From the NCBI GenBank assembly GCA_016786495.1, contig JAEUUJ010000015.1, positions 19,203 through 83,202 of the forward strand: 64,000 bases of DNA, given 5' to 3'. How positions within the stretch are numbered: position 1 is the stretch's first letter; every line of letters begins with the position of its first letter. Origin of the DNA: Cyclobacteriaceae bacterium. GTDB lineage: Bacteria; Bacteroidota; Bacteroidia; Cytophagales; Cyclobacteriaceae. A program made the translations under genes and the position numbers. Positions 45,051 through 53,137 of this stretch are shown piece after piece. The notes under the pieces are model-generated. The model made no database searches, was not told the DNA's origin, and saw nothing but the letters and a program-made list of their open reading frames with translations.

Positions 45051-47697
45051 CAATAGCATCATACCTCCGCGGTTACCGCGATGGCTGCTGCTTCGGTTGC
45101 TGCGGGACGATCTTGCGGAAGAAGTTGAGGGTGATCTGGAAGAGAAATTTCTTCACGAGTTGAAACACCGTTCTGCTTTCCGGGCACGACTCAATTATTG
45201 GTATCAGGTAATTCAGTATCTGCGACCCTTCGCGATACGAAAAAACAAGGCTACGCTTCTCTACTACGATATGTATCAGAACTATTTCCGCATCAGTTGG
45301 CGCAGTCTGCTCCGGCAAAAAATGTATTCTGCTATAAAAATTGGCGGACTCGCCATCGGAGTAGCAGCATGTTTCCTGATTTCACTTTACGTGAAAGATG
45401 AATTAAGCTATGATAAACACCTGGTGCGGGATAACGGACCGTATCGGCTGGTGGTTCAGGCGGAAATTGATGCCAACAAGACCGAACGGTCGGTCGACTT
45501 CCCGGCTCCGGCAGCGGCTGCATTGAAGGCTGATTTTCCGGAAGTTGATCAGGCCGGAAGATACTTGTCGAGTCCGCTGTTCGATGCATACGAAAATGAA
45601 ATCCGCAGAAGCGATCGCAACGAAAACCAGCATGAGGGCGGATTTGTCTACTTCGATCAGGAGTTGCTCGAACTCTTAAACCTTCGGGTAATTGCCGGTA
45701 ATCCAAAATACGCATTAACAAATCCCAAGTCGATCGTCATCACCAGAAGAAAGGCAGAAAAGTATTTTCCGGGAGAGGATGCGGTAGGGAAGACGTTTAT
45801 CATAAACAATGACGACAAGAAACTGTATACGGTAGGCGCAGTGATTGAAGACTTTCCGGCTAACTCACACCTGCAGTTCGATTTCCTGATGACATTACGC
45901 GGGGTGGAATTCTGGCCTGGTGAACAAACCTGGTGGATGGCCAGCAACTATCAGATCTACCTAACGCTTAAACCGGGAACGGATATTGAAAAAGCTGCTG
46001 AAAACATCAAGCGGGGCTTTATTGAAAAGTACTACAACCCTGCGCTTCTGGCATCCGGGGCTGTAGGGTTCGAGAAAATTCTGAACTCGGCCAAATTTGA
46101 ACTTCAACCGATGGACGAAGTTTATCTCGATGGCAGTGTTCACGACAGTCTTCCGCATGGCGACATCCGATTCATCTGGTTGTTCGCAGCCATTGCAGGC
46201 TTTATTGTGATCATCGCGTGTATCAACTTCATTAATTTGTCGACCGCGCGCTCAGCCAATCGCGCAAAAGAAGTGGGGTTGCGAAAAACCGTTGGCTCGC
46301 TGCGAAGTCATCTGATCAGGCAATTTTTAACCGAGTCGTTTCTGTTCAGCTTACTGGCAATTGTAAGCGGAGTGATTCTGTCGTGGTTGCTGTTGCCGTA
46401 TTTTAATGTGCTGGCGTCCAAATCACTCACCTTTCCGTGGAGCGCTTGGTGGCTTGTTCCAGGGATGATCGTGTCGGCTTTGGTGATTGGCTTGTTGGCC
46501 GGATTGTACCCGGCATTCTACCTTTCATCCTTTAACCCGGTAAATGTGTTAAAGGGTAATGTGAGTAAGGGAAGCAAAAGCTCGGCCACGCGCAGCATGC
46601 TGGTTGTGTTCCAGTTCACAACCTCCATCATCCTCATCATCAGTACAGTCGTGATCTACCGGCAGATGAGTTACATTCTGAATAAAAAACTCGGCTTCGA
46701 AAAAGAGCATGTGCTGCTGGTGCAAGGTGCTCATACGCTGGGCAGCAACGTGGCTTCGTTTAAAAGTGAGTTGTTGGGCCTTTCACAGGTAGAGCGCGTA
46801 AGTGTAAGCGATTATCTTCCGATCCGGGGTTCTAAGCGTGACGGTAACACGTTTCATAACGAAGGCATGGAAAAGATCGAGCGGGGCGTCACCACGCAAA
46901 AGTGGGTTGTCGATCCGGACTACATCAAAACGCTGGGCATGAAGATGGTGGAAGGTCGTGACTTTAATCCCGACATGATCAGTGATTCAAGTTCCATCAT
47001 CATCAACCAAACGATGGCGAACCAGCTGAACCTGGCCGATCCGGTTGGGAAGGTCATTCAAAACTGGCGCAAGTATACCATCATTGGAGTGGTGGAGGAT
47101 TTTCATTTCGAATCAATGAAAGAGAATATCGGTCCTGTGTGCTTCGTGGCCGGAACCAGTCCTTCGGTGATTCTGGTTAAAACAAAAGGCGATAACATGC
47201 GGGAAACGATTGAGGCGATCTCTGGGGTCTGGGCGAGGTTTTCACCGAACCAGGCGATACGGTTTAATTTTCTGGACGAGCGTTATGCCGCTACCTATGC
47301 CGATGTGGAACGTACCGGCCGCATCTTCACTACGTTTGCGGTACTTGCTATTATTGTGGCGTGTTTGGGATTGTTTGCGTTGTCGGCTTTTATGGTTGAG
47401 CAGCGAAGCAAAGAGATCAGTATTCGCATGGTGCTGGGTGCTTCGATGAACACGGTATTCCGGTTGCTGACACAGAACTTTGTGATCCTCGTGTTGATTT
47501 CCTTTGCGATGGCTGCCCCGGTCGCCTGGATACTGATGAATAAATGGCTTCAGGATTTCGTTTATAAAACCAATTTGAGCTGGGATATTTTCCTGATCTC
47601 AGGAGCGTGTGCGCTGGTGATCGCGCTTGTCACGGTTAGCTATCAGGCAGTCCGTGCGGCCCGTGCCAACCCGGTAACGAATCTTCGTTCAGAATGA
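45043..47697 (+). CDS. MacB/FtsX-type ABC permease with PadR-linked prefix domain (2)
   Basis: 884 residues from a GTG that overlaps the previous stop by 8 bp. It is a paralogue of the preceding gene: the same prefix (PRWLLLRLLRDDLAEEVEGDLEEKF), two MacB/FtsX halves, and the same C-terminus (RAARANPVTNLRSE). Tandem paralogues suggest a heterodimeric complex. Family role: antimicrobial-peptide or lipid/lipoprotein-linked export rather than import. No ATPase alongside. Confidence 0.9.
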   Translation: MNNNSIIPPRLPRWLLLRLLRDDLAEEVEGDLEEKFLHELKHRSAFRARLNYWYQVIQYLRPFAIRKNKATLLYYDMYQNYFRISWRSLLRQKMYSAIKIGGLAIGVAACFLISLYVKDELSYDKHLVRDNGPYRLVVQAEIDANKTERSVDFPAPAAAALKADFPEVDQAGRYLSSPLFDAYENEIRRSDRNENQHEGGFVYFDQELLELLNLRVIAGNPKYALTNPKSIVITRRKAEKYFPGEDAVGKTFIINNDDKKLYTVGAVIEDFPANSHLQFDFLMTLRGVEFWPGEQTWWMASNYQIYLTLKPGTDIEKAAENIKRGFIEKYYNPALLASGAVGFEKILNSAKFELQPMDEVYLDGSVHDSLPHGDIRFIWLFAAIAGFIVIIACINFINLSTARSANRAKEVGLRKTVGSLRSHLIRQFLTESFLFSLLAIVSGVILSWLLLPYFNVLASKSLTFPWSAWWLVPGMIVSALVIGLLAGLYPAFYLSSFNPVNVLKGNVSKGSKSSATRSMLVVFQFTTSIILIISTVVIYRQMSYILNKKLGFEKEHVLLVQGAHTLGSNVASFKSELLGLSQVERVSVSDYLPIRGSKRDGNTFHNEGMEKIERGVTTQKWVVDPDYIKTLGMKMVEGRDFNPDMISDSSSIIINQTMANQLNLADPVGKVIQNWRKYTIIGVVEDFHFESMKENIGPVCFVAGTSPSVILVKTKGDNMRETIEAISGVWARFSPNQAIRFNFLDERYAATYADVERTGRIFTTFAVLAIIVACLGLFALSAFMVEQRSKEISIRMVLGASMNTVFRLLTQNFVILVLISFAMAAPVAWILMNKWLQDFVYKTNLSWDIFLISGACALVIALVTVSYQAVRAARANPVTNLRSE

Positions 47698-47964
47698 TCA
47701 GGATGCTGAAAGAATAACAGAGTTTCCGATAAAGGGTGGAACCTCATCGGCCAGTACTGCTGCATCAAAACCATTTTGCTGGAGGAATTCAGGGATTACG
47801 TTTTCACGGATCAATTCAGCAGACGTGATGCGAAGAATACGATCGCAATCTTCCAGGTCGAAGTTGGCAGTGTAGTGGGGAAAATTGCGGTGAATCAAGT
47901 CCAGCAGTTGCTGCGCCTGTTCCGTTGTCTCCACGTTTGTCTTAAATACTTCAATACTGTTCAT
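47698..47964 (-). CDS. Small conserved-looking protein of unknown function
   Basis: 88 residues: MNSIEVFKTNVETTEQAQQLLDLIHRNF, then DLEDCDRILRITSAEL and FLQQNGFDAAVL. Beta-alpha-beta pattern like a ferredoxin-type (HMA-like) fold without the metal-binding CxxC. Its stop immediately follows the convergent permease stop. A GGGTT...CGAC motif lies upstream (48033-48047). Function unknown. Confidence 0.7.
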   Translation of the reverse strand: MNSIEVFKTNVETTEQAQQLLDLIHRNFPHYTANFDLEDCDRILRITSAELIRENVIPEFLQQNGFDAAVLADEVPPFIGNSVILSAS

Positions 47965-48032
47965 AGTGCGTTATTGCTGTTCAAACTTACGGTGAACATC
48001 TTCATTCGGGGCATCCAATTACGACATTCACG

Positions 48033-48047
48033 CGGGTTATTCACGAC
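48033..48047. promoter_or_regulatory. Candidate operator, GGGTT-type motif, weaker copy
   Basis: CGGGTTATTCACGAC shares the GGGTT and CGAC ends with the copies at 52655 and 53147. It lies 69 bp upstream of the 88-aa gene (minus strand). Weak match. Confidence 0.3.
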
Positions 48048-48162
48048 ATTTTATCCGCAAGCCGCGTTTTTCGAACATAAGCCGACACGGGGCTGTGCGG
48101 ATTGAATGAAACATGCCGCAAACTGCGGGAGGGATTCCTGCAAACCCCTTCCCACGGTTACG

Positions 48163-48534
48163 TTACGCTTTCGCTGCCTGCAACTTCTTGTGATAGAACA
48201 CGTACGAAGCGATTCCTAATCCGAAAAAGATCAGCATTCCGGTTGTTTCTATCGTCATTGTACCGGTTGCGTAAAACGAATACACCGCGCTGATCATATC
48301 GAAGAACAAACCGGCATACGCCCATTCTTTCACGCGTGGGAAGCCCGGGATCAAAATGCCAATCACACCCAGCACTTTGAATACAGCAATGTAGTTCACA
48401 AAATACCCGGGATAGCCGAGTATGTCGGTGATGAACGCGTAACCTTCCTCGCTCGGAATACAGGTGAATAAGATCGCGAGGGCAAACAAGACTGTAGTGA
48501 TCCAGTAAAGAATTGTTATAGTTTTTGGTTTCAT
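48163..48534 (-). CDS. DoxX-family membrane protein
   Basis: 123 residues with four membrane segments (about 7-25, 45-64, 72-90, 97-114). The core IAVFKVLGVIGILIPGFPRVKEWAYAGLFFD is the DoxX/SURF4 pattern. These are small inner-membrane proteins linked to redox or sulfur metabolism in some cases; exact role unclear. Last gene of the ArsR-SRPBCC operon. Confidence 0.88.
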   Translation of the reverse strand: MKPKTITILYWITTVLFALAILFTCIPSEEGYAFITDILGYPGYFVNYIAVFKVLGVIGILIPGFPRVKEWAYAGLFFDMISAVYSFYATGTMTIETTGMLIFFGLGIASYVFYHKKLQAAKA

Positions 48535-48540
48535 GGTAGT

Positions 48541-48584
48541 TGGGAATTAGGGATTAGGATTAAAATTGAAATTATGAATTAAGG
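48541..48584. repeat. Degenerate heptad array A
   Basis: Units such as GGAATTA, GGGATTA, then AATT recurring at 6-7 nt. Lies between DoxX and the SRPBCC gene and runs into the latter's last codons (stop at 48572). The most irregular of the eight arrays. Confidence 0.5.
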
Positions 48585-49042
48585 TTCATGCGGGTTAAGT
48601 ACTCGCCCAGTTTATTCATCGTCTGGTTGCCGCCTTCAATCGCTCCGTATTTATTCACCACGAAGTCGCGCATTTCTTTGGTTTTGAACACCATGCGCAT
48701 CGTGAGTTCGGTTGCGTTTCCTTTTGCTTCAAAGTTAACGGTAACCTCGAATTCGCCCGGATCGTTTTCGATATCCGAACCGTGACGATAGGTGAGGAGC
48801 TTCGGCTTGACAACTTCCCGGAAGGTAATGCGGTTCGGATAATCCGTTCCGTCAGGTCCGTGCATAATGTAACGCCATACGCCTCCGGGTTTTACATTCA
48901 TCTCATGAATGGTGTTGGTGAATCCGTTCGGTCCCCACCAGTGAACAATATGGTTAGGGTTGGTCCATGCTTCCCACACGAGTTCGCGCGGTGCCTGAAA
49001 TTCGCGGATCATTAACAATTCTCTGTCGGCTGTTGAGTTCAT
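48572..49042 (-). CDS. SRPBCC / AHSA1-family protein (operon copy 3)
   Basis: 156 residues. LLMIREFQAPRELVWEAWTNP, HWWGPNGFTNTIHEMNVKPGG and the long C-terminal helix are the AHSA1 signature. Two bases from the RibD-type gene. Paralogous to the SRPBCC genes at 49626 and 50096. Binding of a hydrophobic ligand is expected from the fold; ligand unknown. Its 3' end lies in heptad array A. Confidence 0.9.
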   Translation of the reverse strand: MNSTADRELLMIREFQAPRELVWEAWTNPNHIVHWWGPNGFTNTIHEMNVKPGGVWRYIMHGPDGTDYPNRITFREVVKPKLLTYRHGSDIENDPGEFEVTVNFEAKGNATELTMRMVFKTKEMRDFVVNKYGAIEGGNQTMNKLGEYLTRMNLNS

Positions 49043-49044
49043 CG

Positions 49045-49617
49045 TTACTTTTTAATTCGTTCGTAATGCAAACACACCACCCCGTTTTTAAACGCATGAG
49101 TCTTGAGTAGTTTTAGTGTCACGCGATCGCGGAGGCCGGTAAAAAGTGGGATGCCGGTTCCTATCAGCACGGGGTTTACAAATATCCAGATGTCGTCAAT
49201 CAATCCGGCCTGCATCAGCGTATGCGAAGCTGACGGACTGCCGAAAATGATGATCTCTTTTCCGGGGGCCTGCTTGAGCTTCTGAACTTCCGATACAACA
49301 TCATCGCTGATGATGCGCGTATTGGTGAGGGTCTTGCCTTTCAGCGTTTTTGACAACACAACCTTGTGAACATTTTTATACCATTGCGAATGTTCAATGT
49401 CGTGGCGGGAAGCATTGGGTTTATCGGCCGCGGTTGGCCAGTAGCCTTCCATCAGGTCGTACGTTACGCGACCGTACAATCCCGTATCGGATGCACGGGT
49501 GCGATCGCCCGCATAGTCGAAGATTTCTTCGTCAACGATAATCCAGTCCATTTCCCCGTTGGGGCCGGCCACGAATCCGTCAAGCGACACGTGCATGAAT
49601 TGAACAAGCTTTCTCAT
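49045..49617 (-). CDS. Dihydrofolate reductase-like (RibD C-terminal) protein
   Basis: 190 residues. MRKLVQFMHVSLDGFVAGPNGEMDW, GRVTYDLMEGYWP, VVLSKTLKG, EIIIFGSPSASHTLMQAGLIDD and NPVLIGTGIPLF are the RibD_C/DHFR-superfamily blocks. NADPH-dependent reductase fold, but this stand-alone subfamily has no assigned substrate. Third gene from the 3' end of the ArsR-led operon. Confidence 0.9.
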   Translation of the reverse strand: MRKLVQFMHVSLDGFVAGPNGEMDWIIVDEEIFDYAGDRTRASDTGLYGRVTYDLMEGYWPTAADKPNASRHDIEHSQWYKNVHKVVLSKTLKGKTLTNTRIISDDVVSEVQKLKQAPGKEIIIFGSPSASHTLMQAGLIDDIWIFVNPVLIGTGIPLFTGLRDRVTLKLLKTHAFKNGVVCLHYERIKK

Positions 49618-49625
49618 AATGAATA

Positions 49626-50096
49626 TTAATCGTGTTTAGATGAATTAGCATGCTGATGGATGAAGGCTTCCAGCCGGTCGAAGTTTTGCTCGTTAGCCGG
49701 AACCACATATTGTTGTATTCTTTCCACTTCCCCCTGTGCCTCAAACACCATGGTAAAAGTAAACCTGGCTTTATCCCCGATTGGTTCGAAGCCGAGTGTC
49801 ATGGTGAAAACATGTACGGGCAGGTGATGAATGAAAACAACTTTTTCATGTTCAACGATCTCCACGAATTCGCACGTGTTGGGGTAGTCGATTCCGTCCG
49901 GACCGTGAAGTACAAACTTCCATGCTCCGCCGGGTTTGAAATCGAACTTACTGATCGTGTTGGTAAACCCCGCAGGACCCCACCAGTGTTTCAGATTTTC
50001 TGCGTTAGAAAAGGCACGAAATACGATATGCACCGGTGCGTCAATCACACGGGAGCTGACGATGGTTTTGTTTTTTGTATCGACAATCGCGTCCAT
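49626..50096 (-). CDS. SRPBCC / AHSA1-family protein (operon copy 2)
   Basis: 156 residues from the ATG at 50096, which overlaps the stop of the upstream SRPBCC gene (ATGA); an extra ATG sits one codon earlier. Signature parts: VSSRVIDAPVHIVFRAF, HWWGPAGFTNTISKFDFKPGG, VLHGPDGIDYPN. Very similar to the 48572 gene, which argues for local duplication. Confidence 0.9.
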   Translation of the reverse strand: MDAIVDTKNKTIVSSRVIDAPVHIVFRAFSNAENLKHWWGPAGFTNTISKFDFKPGGAWKFVLHGPDGIDYPNTCEFVEIVEHEKVVFIHHLPVHVFTMTLGFEPIGDKARFTFTMVFEAQGEVERIQQYVVPANEQNFDRLEAFIHQHANSSKHD

Positions 50097-50593
50097 CACT
50101 TCAGGGTGGTTAAGTAATTTTCAAACACGTCAAACATGCCGCCATAGCCTCCCGTCATTGAACTGAACAGATTCTCAAAGCACTTCTGCGATTCCGCGGA
50201 AGCGTTGAATGCCGTTGCCTTCAGCGTAACGGTTGTTTTTCCGTTCAACTCAGCGAATGTCCACTCATTCAAAACCTGCTTCGGGAATGCCGTGTCGAAT
50301 GGGGCAGGAGCAATGTTTCCTTTTTCATCGGAGAATGCATTCAGAAAGCTGAGCCGTTCGGGTGCAACAATCTCCTGAAAGGTGAAGCGTCCCCACACAA
50401 CCGATCCATCGGGGTGAGTCATGCTGTAATGAAATATTCCGCCCGGCTTTACTTCCAGTGTATAAATTTTTATCGAAACACCTTTCGGTCCCCACCAGTG
50501 TTTTAAATGTTCGGCCTGCGTGAATGCCTGAAACACGAGTTCGCGCGGGGCGTTGAATACGCGGCTGATGATAAACTCACTTTTTCCGGCCAT
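50096..50593 (-). CDS. SRPBCC / AHSA1-family protein (operon copy 1)
   Basis: 165 residues. EFIISRVFNAPRELVFQAF, HWWGPKGVSIKIYTLEVKPGG, and the C-terminal MTGGYGGMFDVFENYLT. Overlaps the ArsR-type gene by 17 bp and the next SRPBCC gene by 4 bp, so translation of the three is tightly coupled. ArsR-type regulators next to AHSA1 genes are a common bacterial pair. Confidence 0.9.
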   Translation of the reverse strand: MAGKSEFIISRVFNAPRELVFQAFTQAEHLKHWWGPKGVSIKIYTLEVKPGGIFHYSMTHPDGSVVWGRFTFQEIVAPERLSFLNAFSDEKGNIAPAPFDTAFPKQVLNEWTFAELNGKTTVTLKATAFNASAESQKCFENLFSSMTGGYGGMFDVFENYLTTLK

Positions 50594-50933
50594 GCTTCTT
50601 TGGTTTTGCAGTAGTTTTCTTTTGTGCCTGAATCTTCATCAAGTAGGCATCCAGCGCATCGAAACGTTTTGTCCAGATTTGCCGGTATTGTTCTACCCAG
50701 TCCGAAACCTCGTTGAGTTTTTCCGGCCGCGCTTCACAGTACCGTTCCCGGCCCTGTTGCTGAAGTACAACCAGTCCGCATTCCGACAGGATCTTCAGAT
50801 GTTTATAAATCGCTGTTCGGCTGACATCAAAGTTGCTCGCAACCGAATTCACATTCAGCGACTTGTGTGCAATCATGGTCAGGATTTCCCTCCGTGTCGG
50901 ATCGGCCAGGCCCTGAAAAACGTCCCGTGTCAT
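50577..50933 (-). CDS. ArsR/SmtB-type winged-helix regulator
   Basis: 118 residues from the ATG at 50933 (MTRDVFQGLADPTRREIL). The open frame extends upstream into the 30-bp tandem repeats, giving a repeated false peptide, so that start is rejected. Helix-turn-helix: NVNSVASNFDVSRTAIYKHLKIL, wing VVLQQQGRERYCEARPE, basic tail. No metal-binding cysteines, as in the SRPBCC-associated subgroup. Probably autorepresses its operon (50933 to 48163) through the repeats at 50940-51012. Confidence 0.9.
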   Translation of the reverse strand: MTRDVFQGLADPTRREILTMIAHKSLNVNSVASNFDVSRTAIYKHLKILSECGLVVLQQQGRERYCEARPEKLNEVSDWVEQYRQIWTKRFDALDAYLMKIQAQKKTTAKPKKHGRKK

Positions 50934-50939
50934 AAATGA

Positions 50940-51012
50940 AACCTTTTGGTTGCACAAATATAAATAGGAAACCTTTTGGTTGCACAAATATAAATAGGAA
51001 ACCTTTTGGTTT
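50940..51012 (-). promoter_or_regulatory. Tandem 30-bp promoter/operator repeat
   Basis: Two identical 30-bp units (50941-50970, 50971-51000) plus the first 11 bp of a third. Each unit contains a -7 element TATATTTG (minus strand, 50962-50955 and 50992-50985) and each boundary an inverted repeat AACC-N4-GGTT (50940-50951, 50970-50981, 50999-51012; the last extended to AAACC-N4-GGTTT). The distal TTTG lies 22 nt upstream of the proximal -7. The predicted start of transcription near 50949 falls in an operator copy. Confidence 0.7.
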
Positions 51013-51067
51013 CATAATCATGCGGTCTTTTTTGTTCACTTTTTTTGCGAGCCGTTAATGCGTTGAT

Positions 51068-51505
51068 TTATGCTTGCGGAATTGCCGCTTCATCGAGGTA
51101 GAGGATTTCCCACTGGTGGCCGTCCAGGTCGGCAAAACTATGACCATACATCCAGCCGTGATCCTGCGGCTCGGCATACACGTGGCCACCGGCTTTTACT
51201 GCATTCGTGATCATCCGGTCAACGGCATCACGGCTCTCGGCATCCAGTGCGAGTAACACCTCCGTGGTTTTTTGTGCATCGGAGATAGGTTTCTTGGTAA
51301 AATCCTGGAAGCGCTGTTCTACCAGCAGCATGGCAAAGATGTTTTCCCCAATCACCATGCAGGTGGCCTGCTCATCGGTAAACTGCGGATTAAAGCTGAA
51401 GCCCAGTTGTGTGAAAAAGTTGATAGACCGTTTGAGATCTTTAACGGGAAGATTGACAAAAATTTTCGTTGCCATAATATCCATGTTTAAGGTGAGTTCT
51501 TTCAT
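51068..51505 (-). CDS. VOC-family protein (glyoxalase/dioxygenase fold)
   Basis: 145 residues. The start at 51505 overlaps the previous stop (ATGA); MATKIFVNLPVKDL at 51475 is the conserved start in the family and is an alternative. KIFVNLPVKDLKRSINFFTQLGF, HGWMYGHSFADLDGHQWEILYLD show the paired beta-alpha-beta modules. Function (resistance, isomerase or dioxygenase) cannot be assigned. Confidence 0.88.
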   Translation of the reverse strand: MKELTLNMDIMATKIFVNLPVKDLKRSINFFTQLGFSFNPQFTDEQATCMVIGENIFAMLLVEQRFQDFTKKPISDAQKTTEVLLALDAESRDAVDRMITNAVKAGGHVYAEPQDHGWMYGHSFADLDGHQWEILYLDEAAIPQA

Positions 51506-51966
51506 TGTCCGTGGAAGGCCGCTTTAAGTTGCGCGATATCAAGCTTTCGCATCTTCATCATCGCCTGCATCGCGCGATCGGCTTTTTCACGCTCCGGGCT
51601 CCCAAACAGTTCTCCGATAACCGAAGGTGCAATCTGCCACGATAAGCCATATTTGTCTTTCAGCCAGCCGCACATCGATTCCTGACCGCCATCGGCTGTA
51701 AGCGTATTCCACAGGTAATCGATTTCATCTTGTGTTTCGCAGGTCACGAACATCGAAACCGATTCGTTGAATGAGAAGTGCGGCCCGCCATTGAGTGCAT
51801 GGAATTCTGAACCATCCAGTATAAAGCTTACCAGGATGGGATTGCCGTCAGGGCCCGGCATCGTATTCGTAATCTTCGAATTCTTAAACACCTTGGTGTA
51901 AAATTTTGCAGCCTCTTCGCCATTTCCATCGAACCAGAGACAGGTGGATATTTTTTGCTTAATCAT
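51502..51966 (-). CDS. PhnB-like VOC-family protein
   Basis: 154 residues. ISTCLWFDGNGEEAAKFYTKVF, then GPHFSFNESVSMFVTCETQDEIDYLWNTL, GGQESMCGWLKDKYGLSWQIAP are the diagnostic blocks of the PhnB / '3-demethylubiquinone methyltransferase-like' family; the name is historical and no methyltransferase activity is implied. First gene of a two-gene unit with the VOC protein downstream. Confidence 0.92.
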   Translation of the reverse strand: MIKQKISTCLWFDGNGEEAAKFYTKVFKNSKITNTMPGPDGNPILVSFILDGSEFHALNGGPHFSFNESVSMFVTCETQDEIDYLWNTLTADGGQESMCGWLKDKYGLSWQIAPSVIGELFGSPEREKADRAMQAMMKMRKLDIAQLKAAFHGQ

Positions 51967-51998
51967 GATTGTTAGTTTTTATTTAATCGCAAGTCGTA

Positions 51999-52174
51999 GA
52001 CGTAGGACCTTAGACGTAAGACATAAGATTTGAGATATGAGATCTGAGTTCTGAGATGGCGTATAGCATCAAACTATTGTCTATTAACTATTAACGTTTA
52101 AACTTGAACCTTCAACCTTCAGCTTTGAACCCCTGATCTCGTCTACCTAATCCCTAATCCCTAATCCCTATTAC
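51999..52174. repeat. Heptad array B (four sub-arrays, 7-nt period)
   Basis: 51999-52054: eight exact heptads GACGTAG, GACCTTA, GACGTAA, GACATAA, GATTTGA, GATATGA, GATCTGA, GTTCTGA. 52074-52094: CTATT at exact 7-nt steps. 52104-52131: TTGAACC, TTCAACC, TTCAGCT, TTGAACC. 52147-52174: CTAATCC three times, then CTATTAC. The right end contains the DUF1801 stop codon (52171-52173). Confidence 0.9.
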
Positions 52175-52554
52175 CTTTTTTTTGATTTCCGTATCAGGTC
52201 TCGCGCTTCGTTCTCTTGAATCCGCTCTTTAACAATTCGTTTCACCAGTGCAGCAGCGAGCGGCTTTTCCGGAGTGAATTGGATGGTGCCTTTCGCTACG
52301 GTAAATCCTTTCAGATCTTTTTGGTTGGCGAGAATAGTCGCGCTGCCGGGAAAGAAACTGCAGTGCTTCTTGAATGCCCCGAAGTATACCAGCGGACCTT
52401 TGTATTTGTAGGCCGGCATTCCGTAGCTGATGGTTTCTTCAGCTTTCGGGGCAGCGGCCTTGATCTGTGTCCGTAATGTTTCGAGTGCTTCGCGAAACTC
52501 GGGCGACTGTGCCTCCAGGTAGGCGTCAACTGATTCGAATTGTTGCATCCTCAT
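52171..52554 (-). CDS. DUF1801 (YdhG/YjbR-like) protein
   Basis: 127 residues. FESVDAYLEAQSPEFREALETLRTQI, EETISYGMPAYKYKGPLVYFGAFKKHCSFFP, and the C-terminal KERIQENEARDLIRKSKKR are typical of DUF1801, sometimes annotated as an iron chaperone. Biochemical function not established for this subgroup. The stop is inside heptad array B. Upstream are TAATTTTG (52603-52610 complement) and a 20-bp motif shared with 15 kb. Confidence 0.88.
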   Translation of the reverse strand: MRMQQFESVDAYLEAQSPEFREALETLRTQIKAAAPKAEETISYGMPAYKYKGPLVYFGAFKKHCSFFPGSATILANQKDLKGFTVAKGTIQFTPEKPLAAALVKRIVKERIQENEARDLIRKSKKR

Positions 52555-52602
52555 CGTAGTAAGAGTTTTTTCTTTTTTGGTTCAGTGACCCGTTTGATAT
52601 GA

Positions 52603-52610
52603 CAAAATTA
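52603..52610 (-). promoter_or_regulatory. -7 element (TAATTTTG) for the DUF1801 gene
   Basis: Exact TAnnTTTG on the minus strand, 48 bp before the ATG at 52554. Confidence 0.4.
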
Positions 52611-52652
52611 GTGTGTGCTGCTGTGCGTGAGCGGGTGTGAATGCGCCAAGCA

Positions 52653-52672
52653 GTGGGGTTAACGCGACTTTA
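52653..52672. promoter_or_regulatory. Candidate operator, shared GCGACTTTA motif, copy 2
   Basis: 17 of 20 bases match 15286-15305. Lies upstream of the DUF1801 promoter and at the 3' end of the neighbouring gene. A further half-like copy, GCGGGTGTGAATGCG, is at 52631-52645. Confidence 0.45.
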
Positions 52673-53077
52673 TTCTTTTAATCGTACCATGCACACCACT
52701 TCGTCAGCACCGGTGTATCGTTCCACGCATTCACCGAGTGGATCCAATGCGGGATGTTGGAGAAGTTTTTCAAACGTTCGGCCGATGCGCATTTCATTTC
52801 CTGAAATATTCGTCAGTTTTTCAGACGCGTATACACCTTTTTTAACGGTGTATTGCTCAAGTCCGAGTGTATAACCTTCGCCCCGATACGCTTCTTCAAC
52901 AGCAGCCCAATACACAATTCCGTTATTACTGCCGCGTGAAATACCGTACAAGGCACGATTGGCAAATGATGGATCGGTTTTTAGAAGCTTTTCAAAAGCG
53001 TGCTGAACGCCATTGGGAAAAGATGTGGCCTGCATGCAAACCAGAAAGATGTCGTGATCAAGCGTGTAGTTTTCCAT
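52670..53077 (-). CDS. Unknown protein, possibly GyrI-like effector-binding fold
   Basis: 135 residues. HDIFLVCMQATSFPNGVQHAFEKLL near the start, YGISRGSNNGIVYWAAVEE in the middle and YTVKKGVYASEKLTNISGN, then an ending CVERYTGADEVVCMVRL, follow the strand-helix pattern of GyrI/BmrR-type ligand-binding domains. The similarity is pattern-level and uncertain. Divergent from the GlxA-type regulator, which might control it. Confidence 0.65.
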   Translation of the reverse strand: MENYTLDHDIFLVCMQATSFPNGVQHAFEKLLKTDPSFANRALYGISRGSNNGIVYWAAVEEAYRGEGYTLGLEQYTVKKGVYASEKLTNISGNEMRIGRTFEKLLQHPALDPLGECVERYTGADEVVCMVRLKE

Positions 53078-53137
53078 AACAGTCGTTTAAGGATGTAAAC
53101 ATAATCGTTCGTTATTTTCCACGAAGGTGCAATTCCG

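Noticed and set aside
48116-48128. CCGCA-AAC-TGCGG hairpin as terminator of the DoxX operon
   Set aside because: Stem of only 5 bp and no T-run on the relevant strand; too weak to list.
50934-50987. Upstream extension of the ArsR-type gene beginning MCNQKVSYLYLCNQKVSF
   Set aside because: The apparent peptide repeat is the 30-bp promoter repeat read as protein; the conserved family start is the ATG at 50933.
50941-51011. CRISPR array
   Set aside because: The units are adjacent with no unique spacers and contain promoter and operator elements; no cas genes are present.
52147-52174. Telomere-like CCCTAAT repeats
   Set aside because: Only three to four units within a larger array of other heptad words; no sign of a linear end.
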